The notes under the pieces: generated by a model
The model's database searches: none
Told to the model about the DNA's origin: nothing
What the model saw: only the letters and a program-made list of their open reading frames with translations
Shown: positions 1 through 11,141 of the stretch, piece after piece
Layout: each line of letters starts with the position of its first letter
Position numbering within the stretch: position 1 is the first letter of the stretch
Assembly (NCBI GenBank): GCA_037355855.1
Contig: CM074762.1
Span: forward strand, 3,596,001-3,660,000
Source: Pseudo-nitzschia pungens
Taxonomy: Eukaryota; Bacillariophyta; Bacillariophyceae; Bacillariales; Bacillariaceae
Direction: 5' to 3'
DNA length: 64,000 nucleotides
Position numbers and translations under genes: made by a program

Positions 1-538
1 ATCGAAGCTTCCGCGCGACGTCACAAAACTTGTTCAACGAGCGAACATGCCTGCGACTGACGAGATTATTTTTCCATCGGGAGCAACCTTCGGCACAATC
101 CTCTCTCACTCCGCAATCGGAATGATGTTTGAGTCCCGAGTTTCATGTGTCTTGCTCGTGACTCCATCATCTTCTTTATTCGTACAACCAATCCGTTAAA
201 AGCCCGTTATCCGAGGATTCGAACCCTTCGACTAAGATCTTACTCAATGGTATGACGGACAGGCATCGCATTTGAAAAATCCGGCATTCCAAAACATGCC
301 GTTTTCTTCCCGAAAGTGTGTATTTCGAGTTTGAACTCGTTCGGCACCAACACGGTGTGTGTACGGTACGTAACTTACTTCGACAGAAGATACAAGGAAT
401 TTATTTATTGTTCTTGTGATGCAGAGAGCGGTGTCGGCACAGATCGGTTTGATGCCCGATGCAAACAAAAAACAACAATACTAATTTCCATACTCTCGAT
501 CAATCGGCGTAAAAGATTGAACATCTAAGCTGTCCACG
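1..538. other. Gene-free left edge
   Basis: No supported coding region. The only notable string is an exact RNA polymerase III B-box match on the minus strand (rc of 215-225). No tRNA cloverleaf could be completed around it. The 3' part is the presumed 5' leader of the ATP12-like gene. Confidence 0.5.
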
Positions 539-2029
539 ATGATGAACCCAACAAAAGCAGCAGCAACAGCGGCGGCAGCGGCGGCGCGACGGGTTGGACC
601 CACGGTCACGGTGGGTTCCTGGAGTTTGGCTGCGTCCTCCTCCTCCTCTTCCTCCAAACGACAACAACAACAGCGATGGTCTTCGGCAGGGGCTGCCGGA
701 AATCGCTTGGCGGGGCGTTCCAGGTTTTACAAGGAAGTTGGCACCAGAGCTTTGGACACCGCACCCTGGGAAGAAGCTGCGACAACGATGGCTTCGACAA
801 CCGGGGAAGAGAGCGATGCTAAAGTAGCATCACCCATCTCGGCGGGGGTGGACGGCAGTCAGTCCGCGACGGGAGTCCACCACGTTCCCCAGCAACAAAC
901 CAACAAGTCGCTGCTGTCTCTCGAAAAAATGCTCACGCCCCGCCGCCCGGGAGAAGAGCACGCCGCCTTTGCGGAACGCGAATCGAATCACGACAACAAC
1001 GACACGCAGTGGTACGGCGTCACACTGGACGGTCGAAAGGTCTCGACTCCCATGGGCAAAACCCTCGCGGTTCCCTCGGAGACTCTGGCCTACATGATTG
1101 CCGCCGAGTGGGACAGCCAGACGAAAGAGCTCCAACCTTCCAACATGCCGCTCATGACCCTGGCCTGTACGGCGCTCGATCAAGCCGCGCACCAGCCGCA
1201 ATTCTATCGGGATACGGCCCTGAAGTACTTGCCGACCGATACGGTGCGTGTCTCGTTTTGTTCAGTTTCTCCCCGGAGTCGTTGGATGTTGGTTTCGGAC
1301 CCTTTGCAATCCCTGGCACGTCCATGGATCACCCGCGAATCCAATGGTCTCGACTCACCTTGCTTGTTTGCTTGCTTCCTTGTATTGCTGCATGCTGCTG
1401 CCTCGCATTGCATTGTATTCCATTGCATTGCATTGCATGTCGTCGCATTGTATGTCCCGTCCCGTCCTGTGTTGTCGTGGGTCCCCGCAAAGACTTGTTT
1501 CTGGGCCGACCCGACCGAGGATCGCTTGCTGCACCGTCGCCAGCAACAATCGTGGAAAGGACTCCACGACTTTTGCACGGAACGCCTCGGCGGCGCGAGC
1601 CCCGTCGCCGCGTTCGGGATGGAGGGGATGCTCATGTCCCGCAAGCGCGGGGACGAGAAACCCAGCGCCGGTCTCCCCCATCCCGAGAGCTTGGTGGGGG
1701 CGGCCGCCTCCTGGACCCGTTCCCTGGACGCCTGGCAGCTGGTCGCGCTCAACTCGATCGCCACGCAGGCCAAGTCGTTTCTGATCGCCTTTGCCATGCT
1801 GGAGAGCGAGGGGTTGGCGGTCGGAACGCCCGCCGATCGGGGCGCCGCCCCCACCGTCCCCTTTGCGGACGTTGCCGAGGCCTCGGAAGCCAGCCGGGTG
1901 GAAGAGGAGTTTCAGATCGGCATTTGGGGCATGGTGGAAGGCCAGCACGACTACGACCGACTCAATTGTTCGATCCAGCTGCATTCGGCCATCTTGTTTG
2001 CGAAAACAATTCTCATGGAAAACAACTAA
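539..2029 (+). CDS. ATP12-type mitochondrial F1-ATPase assembly factor (ATPAF2-like)
   Basis: ATP12 is a mitochondrial chaperone for the F1 alpha subunit. Exons are 539-1243 and 1493-2029 (413 aa). The N terminus is Ala/Ser/Arg-rich and fits a mitochondrial presequence. The conserved core begins at WYGVTLDGRKVSTPMGK, continues through the AAEWDSQ and MPLMTLACTALD motifs, and ends with the C-terminal EFQIGIWGMVEGQHDYDR segment typical of the family. The intron (1244-1492, GTGCGT...CAAAG) is 249 nt, a multiple of three, and has no stop. The unspliced frame therefore also stays open and would insert 83 low-complexity residues in the middle of the domain. Splicing rejoins the TDT and TCFWAD residues, matching the family. 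Start: first ATG of the open frame; ATG-ATG tandem. The family call is firm; the extent of the presequence is inference. Confidence 0.85.
   Translation: MMNPTKAAATAAAAAARRVGPTVTVGSWSLAASSSSSSSKRQQQQRWSSAGAAGNRLAGRSRFYKEVGTRALDTAPWEEAATTMASTTGEESDAKVASPISAGVDGSQSATGVHHVPQQQTNKSLLSLEKMLTPRRPGEEHAAFAERESNHDNNDTQWYGVTLDGRKVSTPMGKTLAVPSETLAYMIAAEWDSQTKELQPSNMPLMTLACTALDQAAHQPQFYRDTALKYLPTDTVRVSFCSVSPRSRWMLVSDPLQSLARPWITRESNGLDSPCLFACFLVLLHAAASHCIVFHCIALHVVALYVPSRPVLSWVPAKTCFWADPTEDRLLHRRQQQSWKGLHDFCTERLGGASPVAAFGMEGMLMSRKRGDEKPSAGLPHPESLVGAAASWTRSLDAWQLVALNSIATQAKSFLIAFAMLESEGLAVGTPADRGAAPTVPFADVAEASEASRVEEEFQIGIWGMVEGQHDYDRLNCSIQLHSAILFAKTILMENN
1244..1492 (+). other. In-frame intron of the ATP12-like gene with GCATT pentamers
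   Basis: GT-AG intron of 249 nt. It divides by three and has no stop in the coding frame, so ORF callers read through it. Around 1405-1450 it contains degenerate GCATT/GTATT pentamer repeats. The boundary is supported by continuity of the ATP12 domain on both sides. Confidence 0.75.
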
Positions 2030-2222
2030 TGCCAACGAACGACAAAGAAAGGTAACCAACTCATAGCGTGTTCAAATGGAGTGGTTTTATATCGCATTAT
2101 CATTAGCAGCCTACAAAAACACTACTGTCGATGCCACTTCCTCCCCTGGCAGCAGAGCTTGAAAGACAGCATCTGCGTGTTGGGCTTCTTATGTCCGTAC
2201 CGAACGAGATCCCTTCTCCATG

Positions 2223-2246
2223 GATCGATCGATCGATCGATCGATC
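2223..2246. repeat. (GATC)6 tandem tetramer
   Basis: Six perfect GATC units lie between the convergent ATP12-like and SF-assemblin-like genes, 12 bp beyond the stop of the latter and hence probably in its 3' UTR. Confidence 0.9.
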
Positions 2247-2258
2247 AACGTTTCACGG

Positions 2259-3815
2259 TTAATCCGAACTCAGGATGGAAAGACTGTGTTGCAATTGCTG
2301 CGTGTATCGATTCAAGGCCGCGACTATTTGCTCGTCTTGTGTCTGTCGCTCTTCGATTTCCACCGACAGTTCTTCCTTGAGCAGAGTCAATTCCTTATCG
2401 AGGCGGTCTTCGTAGCGTCTCTGTTCCAGTGCCAACCGTGCCTCGTTCCGGAGAATCGAATCCTCCAGTTCCTTCAGGCGCTCGACCCGATCCTTCCGTT
2501 CCGCGTTCCATCTCTCCTCCGTTTCCTTTGCGTGTTCCTCCACCTGCCGCAACAGAATACCCTCTCGTTTCAATCGAGCCTTTCGTTCCATGTCCTGGTC
2601 CTCCTGAATACGGGCTATGGCCTTTCCGATATCGGTTGCCTTGCTGTTGACGATGTCGATTTGGCGGTTCGCGTCGATGGCCCAATTTTCCTCCAGCCTC
2701 CGCACCCGTTCCTCCAGGGCTGTCAAGCGAGATTGCAGTTTTTCGTTTTCTTCTCGGAGTTGTTCCCTCACTCGTTCTTCCATCTCGTGGACCTGCGTCC
2801 GGGCCAACTCATCCAGGGCGGTGGTGGCGTCTACTCTGCGCTTTGTCTCGGCCGCCAGTGCATCCTCTAGTCGACCCATTTGCACCTTGATGTGCGCAAT
2901 GTGGTAGTCCTCCCTCTCTTTGCGAACCTATACAGTTGCATTTCGGCGTTTCCACAACGACATGCGGAAGAGGCCAACGAAGAAGAGTCAGTATCGAATG
3001 TGAATGTGATCCTGTCAAACCCCGGGAACGATTCTCAAACCTCCTCTCCAGCGATTGAAAGAATTCCTTTCGACGGAATTATCTCGGCACAAACTTACTC
3101 GGTTCCTTTGCCTCACGATTTCTTCGAATTTCTCGTCCTCGTCCACGATTTCCACAAATGGCGTCCCCGGCGTCCCCGCCGTCCCCGCAAGCGATAACGA
3201 AAGGGGGGTAGAATCCATGACTCTGCCACTGTTTTCCATCAGATCGGAAAGACTCGGCAAAACATTCGGCGTTCTGGGGACTCGTTCACCGGCAGCAGCA
3301 GCAGCAGCAGCAGCATCCGTAGGCAACAGCGGAGGCTTGTTCGCGGACGAAAGCGGAACGGGCGACGGCCCCCGTGGCGGTATCGGGGAAGCTTCGATCA
3401 TCTCGGCGGGAGAAGAAGCATCCTCGGTGGCCTCTCCCGCCTCGGGTTCGTCGTCACCGCCCGTTTCGATTTTCGATGGTTCCTCCCCCTCCGCGATTCC
3501 GTCGCCGAAAACTCTTTCGGCTTTCGCGGACTCCGGTTCGGAGTCATTGTTGTCGGCGATTCCTGCCTCGGGTTCGTCTTCCTCGGAGCCTTCCATGGGT
3601 TCGCTCGGGCCCGTTGGAGACGAAATCATTTCGTCGTCGCCGAGATGGTAATCATCGACCCATCCCCCGTCACCAGAGTCCATCGTCCCATCGACGTCGT
3701 TGTTGTCGCTGTCGTTGAAGTCGCCGTCGTCGTCGTCTCCGAAGAAGTCATCGTCATCCGACCACTCCAATTTCGTCACGCCTGTGGTTTCTTCCTGTGG
3801 TGTATCACTCGACAT
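2259..3815 (-). CDS. SF-assemblin-like coiled-coil protein with acidic N-terminal extension
   Basis: SF-assemblin/beta-giardin proteins form striated fibres associated with basal bodies and microtubules. Exon 1 is 3815-3099 and exon 2 is 2927-2259 on the minus strand, joined across a 171-nt intron (donor GTAAGT, acceptor ATAG), giving 461 aa. Residues 1-190 are very acidic with DDDD runs and an Ala8 run, then a Pro/Ser-rich linker with SLSDLMENSGRV. After the splice the protein is one continuous heptad-rich coiled coil (about residues 225-455) with alternating EERVRRLEE and LKELEDSILRNEARL segments, matching assemblin-like rods. The splice joins EEIVRQRNR to VRKEREDYH and keeps the helix in register. 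Family assignment rests on overall character rather than a diagnostic motif; a generic coiled-coil protein is the alternative. Confidence 0.6.
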
Positions 3816-4687
3816 GTTCGGTCGAAGAATCGGTGTCTGGTTGTCTTCTGCGGGCAGCGTCGGAAATCAAAAAACACTCCGGACAGCGGACTGCATTGAC
3901 CGAGGCGTGGGGCGTGAGAATGCCTTTTTTCGTTTTGATTGATTGATGAGAGAGAGAGTTCAAAAACGAAGACTGGGAACCGAACCGACGGAGTTTTTTT
4001 TTTGGATGGAAAATTTTGGAGGTTGCGTGCAATCAACAGGAGGACTACGGTATCATTCCTCAATGAATGAATCTATGATAGATACGATAGGTACGTAGAA
4101 GTAAGCTTACACGTACGTTCCATTGTGCTAAAGTTCATCGTACAAAATTTTGAATCGTGTTTTTTCCCACTGCGGTGTGCAAGCACGAGTAACCTTACCG
4201 TAACCTTAACGTAATCTTAATCCCTCGAAAGGTTGAATCTACAAGCATCTCGAGCTCATCGATTTCGAATCTCTGCTTTGTCATCCATCTTTCATCGCAA
4301 CAAAGTGTAAGTCCAACATTGTTTCGGCGCATCCCATCTCCCACACTAGTGCCTGGTCATGGTCATGCCCGAGAACTATTTTGATAGGGATGAGTGCCGG
4401 CGATGCGATGGAACCACCAGAGCAGCAAACAAGAGTGAACGTCTTCTTTATACTATCTGAATCATTACAACCCTCTAAAGGATAATTTATCACTTGATCG
4501 CTATTGCCATAGACTCGCGGTTTTAATTCCTATACCACGTGGACTTTCTTCGCTTCACGATCACGAACAAAAACTTCAAAAGCACTAATCCTAATGTTAT
4601 CATATCCACTGCGGTGTTTTGTAGTTACGAGTAATTACTGCGCGTTGATTGACGATCCGCCAATGCACTCCTCGCGGTTCGACCGAG
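3816..4687. other. Intergenic spacer, no gene seen
   Basis: No convincing ORF. Between about 4185 and 4220 there is a cluster of GTAACCTTACC / TAACCTTAACG / GTAATCTTA words, part of the short palindromic vocabulary seen in many spacers of this window. Confidence 0.5.
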
Positions 4688-5515
4688 CTAAGGGGGCGCG
4701 TCCTTTTGTTTGCTGGACGTAATGTCTATGGGGCCGGCATTCCGAACGGCTGGTGACACACGTTTGTAACCAAACAATCTGGCGAGGGGCGGCGTCAGCG
4801 CAACCGTCGCTCCGAATCGAATCGGTTCCGTGAACTTTGTGGCAATCCACGCGATCGCAAAGTTTCCGACCCACGGATATTCTTCCACCATGGGAGCAAC
4901 GGGTTTCGTCAGCGAATAGGATTCCAGGAATTCCACCAGGTATTTCACCGTGGACTGCGCCTCCTCGATGGTGCTTGGATCGGCAACGCCACCGGGATCG
5001 GTGGGCGAGGAGGTCCCCGTGATCAGAGATATGACGTACATGACATCCAGGTGCCCGGATTGGACGCTCAGAAACAAGCCAAACACCGTGGAACAGTACA
5101 CCGCAAAATAGGTTCCGAAAAACAACGAACCGTACTGCTTCATCATGTATCGGAACGAATTTTTCTCGAGCGGTCCTTGATCCCCGGCGGTAGCTTTCGA
5201 TGCATCGGAACTCCCCTGCCGATTTGTCGCGCAGTTGATCCCATGACTGCCAAAGCCCTTGTTGTTGTTGTTGTTGTAGTGTTTCGTTCCCCGCTTTTTC
5301 GAATCGGCGAGGTTTGGGGAATTCCATGTGGACGACGCGCGATGCAACGACGGCCCATTCCGCCGAATGCCAACAATCGGCCGAAATGCGGCGAATTGCG
5401 CAGAGCGATCCCCACAGCATGTTCCATACTTTCTCGATGCGACGGTGACGCCCGATAAAATTCGATGCGCGAATCGATGACAACCGGCGGGTCGAAGGGT
5501 CATGGATTTTATCAT
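4688..5515 (-). CDS. FAM210/DUF1279-domain membrane protein, probably mitochondrial
   Basis: A 275-aa protein. Residues about 120-255 carry the DUF1279 (FAM210A/B) signature: FRYMMKQYGSLFFGTYFAVY, a hydrophobic first helix, then YPWVGNFAIAWIATKFTEPI followed by RFGATVALTPPLARLFGY. In animals and plants this domain is found in mitochondrial and plastid membrane proteins; its biochemical role is poorly defined. The N terminus is Arg/Ser/His-rich without acidic residues, consistent with an organelle-targeting presequence. A short Asn run sits at about residues 82-86. Two in-frame ATGs (codons 1 and 5) are possible starts. The gene shows no intron and is convergent with nothing nearby. An overlapping frame on the same strand (4635-5483) looks like a shadow. 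Confidence 0.75.
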   Translation of the reverse strand: MIKSMTLRPAGCHRFAHRILSGVTVASRKYGTCCGDRSAQFAAFRPIVGIRRNGPSLHRASSTWNSPNLADSKKRGTKHYNNNNNKGFGSHGINCATNRQGSSDASKATAGDQGPLEKNSFRYMMKQYGSLFFGTYFAVYCSTVFGLFLSVQSGHLDVMYVISLITGTSSPTDPGGVADPSTIEEAQSTVKYLVEFLESYSLTKPVAPMVEEYPWVGNFAIAWIATKFTEPIRFGATVALTPPLARLFGYKRVSPAVRNAGPIDITSSKQKDAPP

Positions 5516-7574
5516 TCTTGGTTTATTGCTCGGATCGTAATCGTATCGTATCGTTGGAATATGAGAAACAAAAGCTATGTCTTGGCCATCAGATCCCTGT
5601 CATCCCACTTTAGAGCAGTTCGTGTTGGGGTTCGAACGGAGAAAGGAATGCTGTATTGCAATGGGATAGAGACCGTGTTGCTTGCTTTCTTCCCAGCCAT
5701 GAAATTTTTTTGTGAAACATGCGTGAACACTGCGGAATGAAGAAGAAAAGGAAAGACCATCGAGAAGATGACGTAAAACAAAAACATCGTTCCTAAGAAA
5801 AGCAACGAGGAACGAAAAATACTTCGTAATTATAACGGGCACACACAAATGCCGTTATGTCCGTTTGGTTGATTGATTCATTCGACTTTACTCGAATTCA
5901 CACAATTTCAAATTCTCGTGAAGCAAGATTCCCAGCCATGTAGGACTGAAATTCCGTTGGGACTGACTCACTCACTCTGCTATTACTCGTTCGAGTAAAT
6001 CTAGAATTCGAGTCATGCATTTTAAACATAAGCCCATCTGTACTCCTTACCATACCTTACGGTATGGGTCTCATCAGCGCTCCGATTTTTCTGTTTTTTT
6101 TTTACTTCGTAATTTTTTTGAAAAACCCATAATTACTGATCATCTCTTGTCCTTCCGTTGCTCACAGAACTTCTTGTCGAATCCTGTAGATACTTCTTTT
6201 GTCCCACACGGTTGCATACATTCACAATAAAGGGCAAGGGTTGAAAAAATCCGAATGAAATTTGCGATACTGAGATCGAATGCGATTGCTCCATTCAGTC
6301 CGTTGGCACCTCTAGAGGCGAAAGGGGTAGCTTTCAATCTTTCTATCCCGGTTCATGGTGTTCATAGTATCGGATGGGAACACAAGATCAAAACATTCCT
6401 ACAATGACCTGATCAATGGTGAACACAGAGAACCTTTGAGCTATTGGAAAATGATTCTCGCAAAACTTTTCCTCGACCATCGACGCATCACCATGGGACC
6501 TGGGAACGCGATTTTACTCTTGGAGCACTTTGGTCTTTCTTTCGCCAGCACTTGGTCGGGCCTTTGTTCAGCATCAACGACGACATATTTCGGAAGAGAA
6601 AGTCCTCAATGAAGGCTTCGTGACTAAATCATTGAGCGACACGAGGCAAGCTCGTCTATAAACATCCAAAACGGAAATGGAAAACCACTTGTTTGTACAG
6701 TCTCTTGATTTTGAGGAAGATGAACTGGTGCCAGTTACCCGTCAGAGAAGGGATTCAGTGCTAGCACTGTGTCGACCGATATGGAGCATGCGATGGATCA
6801 AGTTACGCGCTACTTTGTGAACGGGATTGAGGTTCACAATGGACTTGTTCGATCGCGAAAGACCTCACATGAAAAAACCTGTGATTGATAACGAAGATGT
6901 AGGTGATGGTGTCAGATTCGATGATCAAGGGCTTTTTGTTGACGACAAAACGAGCGACACCAAAAACTCGTTTATGATTTGATTCGATAGGCTTCCATGA
7001 ACTTTAAAGTATAGACCGCTGAAACCAGGAAAAGGGATTCAAAATCCGGAATTCATCCAGTAACCCAGAAGTCGCACTTGCTTTTGACTATGACAACACC
7101 AGATCTCGCAGCCGCATCCAATGCCTCTAAAGCCAATGACCCATTCACAGCAAGTATCACTTCAAACGAAATGAGAAAGATCTTCCACTGCTTCTTGTGA
7201 CGATTATTCAGAGCTCTCACAGCCACTCTTCACAGGTACTCACCCATTCATCGTCATCAAAGTGATGCCTCAACAAGCGAAAGAATATTCTATCACGATA
7301 AACTATACACCAAAAAATACAAACTACTCAAATATGATTTTTAAGGGTAGATTGATGACACTGTCTTCGGAGGTTTATCAGTCATGAAGTACGGTGAATA
7401 GTCAGCAACAGAAAGATGTAACTCAAAGAACACAAGTGGCGTGCTTAGTTTTTTCTATCCTGTATATTTGATCCTAGAGTTAGAAATGTTGTTGCTATGA
7501 GTCAATTGCCGTCATATCGTCGAATTGGTTTCTTTCGTTAGTGGTGAAAAGCTCGATTGTGCGATTTTGATTAA
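5516..7574. other. 2-kb spacer, possibly with a decayed coding segment
   Basis: No intact gene is supported. The interval 6355-6990 has longer open stretches in shifting frames (for example 6677-6840, acidic then basic) interrupted by stops, which could be a decayed gene or exons I cannot join. No motif is recognisable. Confidence 0.35.
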
Positions 7575-8678
7575 TTAGTCGTCATACTTGTATTTCGTAG
7601 AATTACTCGCCATGTCAATCTTTCCACCAGTTCGAGCCAAACCGTTGAAGGACCTTTTCCGCTTAGTCTTTTCGTGCTGGAAGCGTTTCCCTCGTACCTG
7701 CAGCAACTTTTCGCTTGATTTCGCGCCGAATCCGTCACTACCAAACACGCCCTCGTACGAATTGTCTGCCATTGCACCTCCGTCTTTCATGGCCTTTTCG
7801 CCCCAGAACGAATCGTCAACCCGTTGAAAAGGTTTCCCAGCAGATAGAGCCTGCGCACCGTCTGTTCCCGCTTCGATTTTAATGTCGTTCTTTTTAATTT
7901 TCTTTGGAGTCCATGCCAAGGCTGCTTCTGCGGCTTTTTTTGCCTTTTCGGCTGCCTCTTTACGCCTGGCCTTTTGGATGGCTTCTAAGTCTTCATCTTC
8001 GCTTTCAGAATCCGACGACGAGTCTGAACTCGAAGAGTCGGAGTCTGAATCCGAGTCTGAATCGCTGTCGTCGTCAGATGACACGGATGAGACACTTGAC
8101 ACCTCCACATCACTTACGTCGCTATCGCTATCACTGTCACTATCGCTGCTCTCTTCTGGAGTTACGACTTCGGTTTCTTTCTTCGATTTTGATTCAAGAG
8201 TCGTCTTCGCCTTCTTTTTCGGCGGTTCATCTTCGTCACTTTCGGATGAGCTCGAATCTGAATCTGAATCCGAACCGCTGTCGCTGTCACTATCGGAACC
8301 ACTGTCGCTGCTGCTATCGCTAGATGACACGGCCTCTGGTTTTTTCTTGTTCTTGGATTTTGAAGGTTTCTCGTTAGCTCCCTTGCTCTTCTTAACTTCT
8401 GCCTCCGATTCTTCATCCGATGACGAAGAGCTACTGGATTCCGAAGAGGAATCACTACTGGTACTACTGCCATCGTCGTCCTTATCGTCATCGTTAGCTT
8501 TCGTGATTGGTTGCAATGTCAACAGTTTTTCGGACAGCACCAAGGGCAAACTCTTCAACGAGAATCGTTTCAATATTTCTTTTTCCAAAGCTTTCGACGA
8601 CTTTGCGAATTCGAGTTCCTGCAATTGCTTGAGAATGGCTAATGCCATTTCTTTCGAACCTTCGTCTGCAGATGCCAT
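7575..8678 (-). CDS. Nopp140/SRP40-family nucleolar phosphoprotein
   Basis: A 367-aa protein with the three-part layout of Nopp140 (NOLC1)/Srp40. Residues about 10-45 form a LisH-like helix (ALAILKQLQELEFAKSSKAL). Residues 65-245 are long Ser/Asp/Glu tracts separated by Lys-rich blocks, typical casein-kinase-II substrates. Residues 270-367 form the conserved SRP40 C-terminal domain with PFQRVDDSFWGEKA, KRFQHEKTKRKRSF and the closing IDMASNSTKYKYDD. Family members shuttle between nucleolus and Cajal bodies and chaperone box C/D and H/ACA snoRNPs. The ORF is complete and intronless. The C-terminal domain is diagnostic, so confidence is high. Confidence 0.9.
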   Translation of the reverse strand: MASADEGSKEMALAILKQLQELEFAKSSKALEKEILKRFSLKSLPLVLSEKLLTLQPITKANDDDKDDDGSSTSSDSSSESSSSSSSDEESEAEVKKSKGANEKPSKSKNKKKPEAVSSSDSSSDSGSDSDSDSGSDSDSDSSSSESDEDEPPKKKAKTTLESKSKKETEVVTPEESSDSDSDSDSDVSDVEVSSVSSVSSDDDSDSDSDSDSDSSSSDSSSDSESEDEDLEAIQKARRKEAAEKAKKAAEAALAWTPKKIKKNDIKIEAGTDGAQALSAGKPFQRVDDSFWGEKAMKDGGAMADNSYEGVFGSDGFGAKSSEKLLQVRGKRFQHEKTKRKRSFNGLARTGGKIDMASNSTKYKYDD

Positions 8679-9620
8679 TGTTGCGCTCTTCTTCGTTTTC
8701 TTGGAGAAAAAAGTATGGGTGGTATTGATAGTTCAGATTGCTATCGTGAAGAAAATAACACAAGGAGAGGTGGGTGAAAAGTGAAAACGTAGATCATGGT
8801 ATTTTTCTCTGATCTCTAACGCAAGTGCGAAGGAACGACGAACATTCAGTCAAGAAAGAATACTGCACATACCGCACGATGGATGAAAAGCATACGGTGC
8901 GGAATGACTCGTACATATGGTACAATCTTCACATAATTTTTGTTCAAAATCACATTGATACAAAATGGCTGGAATCCATCATTCGTTTATCATTTTTAGC
9001 TATTATCTTGGTGAAGAGTTCTCTCAAGAATCCTTTTCAGCTATCCTAAAATACGTAAGATTGAGAAGAGCTACGTAGGAAAAATATAACGTCAAATTAC
9101 CGTTTTTATTTCATTCAGACGTTCCGAAAATGGAACGCATCCATACATCGTCACTCAGGTTTATTGCTCCCGCCAAGTCGTCGGTTGGTTGGGGTTTTCT
9201 TCCGATGGGAACTTCTCAATTTTTTGGTTGGCGCTGCGATGCAGGAAGAAGGACAGACTGTACGCATCGATGTTGAACCGCCTGGGACAGACGACATAGT
9301 ACTGACTTGATGAAGTATACATACGTACGGTAAATTAGGATTGATTAGAGTACTAGTACTAATGTCTACCTTACGCTTTGCTCTTGTTTTCAGCCCAAGA
9401 TGATGATCCGATTTTAAGAGGAGGCAGATGCCTTATTGTAGATCGGTATTAGGTTCACTGTATTGCTTTAGTGCTGTTCTCTGACACTTGAAATCTGGAA
9501 CGGTGAAGCTCAAGGTTTTGAGAGATACGAACAATTTGTGAACAATTTTGTTATTTTTGAAGAAAAATGATACTAATTCTATCCAAAATTATTCTAGAGG
9601 TGATTCTAACTTATGCTCGG
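8679..9620. other. Intergenic spacer
   Basis: No supported gene. It includes the presumed 5' leader of the Nopp140-like gene and the 3' side of the transporter gene, with TACGTACGGTAAATTAGG-type words near 9322-9340. Confidence 0.5.
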
Positions 9621-11001
9621 TCAGGAATATGTGTTTAGAACGCTCTCATATACCCCCAGCACGCCCAGAATAATTCCAATAACCATGAGCAACAAGGCCA
9701 TCCAAGACTCGGCAATTTCGGCAGCACTGCTTTGTTCAGCATTGATCACTAGCTGTCTATACATTATGGCCGGAAATATGACGCACAAAAACGTTGCCAA
9801 TGTACCGCCACCCACAGTATTGATCACACCCAGATCGTAACAGAAGATAGCAGCAATTGTCAAGAGAGATAGTACCAGTAGCGAGACAGTGTCCAGAAAT
9901 CGGCTTGTCTGCCGATAATGCGGCACTCCAAAAACATCCAGTATTCCGTCTCGAACTCCAAAAAACGCAATCGGATACATCAGAAGTGTTGAGAAGAAAA
10001 CACCTATTCGACTCGCCGTCGCCAAGGGATCATCCGGCGAATAGTTATTCAAAATGTAGGAAGAAGAATTCTCTCCGAAAGTCAAAAATCCAGATCCGGC
10101 AATGAGAATCATAACTATCGAAGCGAGCCCAAACGACAAACCAACTGCCATCGTATAACGAGGAATGCTTCGATCTTTCAGTTCCATGTAAAATCTCGGT
10201 GAATTGTAGTGCATAATATAGGAGTTGAAGACCATACAGACGAAAGGTAGAACTGTGGCATTCCATGATATCTCATGTCCAAACGATGGTCGGAACTCAA
10301 GTCTGGTCTCTTCATAAAATATTCCACCTGGTTGATAGCTATCATCGAGATAACGGATCACCATGGCAAGCGCGGCAACGACAATACTTGCAACGCCAAT
10401 CATGGAATAGGTTGATATTGAGTTGAGATCTTTCATCAGGCACATGGGCAACAGTACAAAAACTGTCAGAAACAAAAGGCATTGAACTCGACTCCAATAA
10501 ATATGGATAGTTTCGAGCAAGCTCTGCAAGGTTTGGCTGAGAACCGTCGTGGCCGAAAGATTCCCTTGCGCTGGCAGCAACGCACTCACTAGCGACACCG
10601 CCAGTCCCCCGCGATCGCCCATGGTGCTTTCCCAACACTCACGATAGGTAGCCGATCTTGTCTTCTTGCAAATCTTGGCAATGAGCAAGCAGAAATACCC
10701 AAACATCGCGCCCAGCAATAGCACCCACCCAATAGACGGTATCATTGCAATGGGATCGTTACTAAATGTAGCGATGCCCTGCGAAAGCGATAAAACGCCC
10801 TGCTCCAAGAATATTCTTGGTGATGGACATGACTTCCGACCCAATGGAAGCCGAGCCAATCTGATCCGGATCGGCCATGGCATCGGCCAAACTCGTTGTA
10901 AACAGACCTGGCCGCCGTCCCTCCCACTGCCGAGGAGTGAATCGATTTTCGATCGCCATTGTCATCCGCGTCGTTGTCGTCGTCCCCGACACTGTCGTCA
11001 T
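9621..11001 (-). CDS. AAAP-family amino-acid transporter, reading frame broken near the N terminus
   Basis: The amino acid/auxin permease (AAAP; SLC32/36/38-like) family moves neutral amino acids with H+ or Na+. The main frame (9621 to about 10797) encodes some 390 residues with about ten hydrophobic helices. The N-terminal family motif is split between two frames: SIGSEVMSITKNILGAG is read in the frame of 11001-10801, and VLSLSQGIATFSNDP continues in a frame displaced by one base. Deleting one G of the GGG at 10798-10800 would join them without loss. The likely start is ATG 11001. An acidic segment in a third frame (about 11080-10950) and an ATG at 11141 suggest further shifts upstream. Possible causes are assembly error, real frameshift mutation (pseudogene) or programmed frameshifting; the sequence alone cannot decide. 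The membrane domain downstream is intact. Confidence 0.7.
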
Positions 11002-11141
11002 CTGTTTCCTCTCCAAAAAACCGCTTCAGGCTTGAATTTCGTGTCAAACTCTCGAGAAGCGGATCATTCTTCCGTCCCAGGTCCTTCTAGCAAGGCATCG
11101 TCCAAACTATCGTCGTCTGGGTTTCCCGATGAAGCTGTCAT

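Noticed and set aside
195..300. tRNA gene suggested by an exact B-box (rc of 215-225)
   Set aside because: No matching 5' acceptor strand or A-box was found within 120 bp; at best a fragment.
2220..2870. 216-codon plus-strand ORF opposite the assemblin-like exon
   Set aside because: Antisense of a coiled-coil coding region; no independent support.
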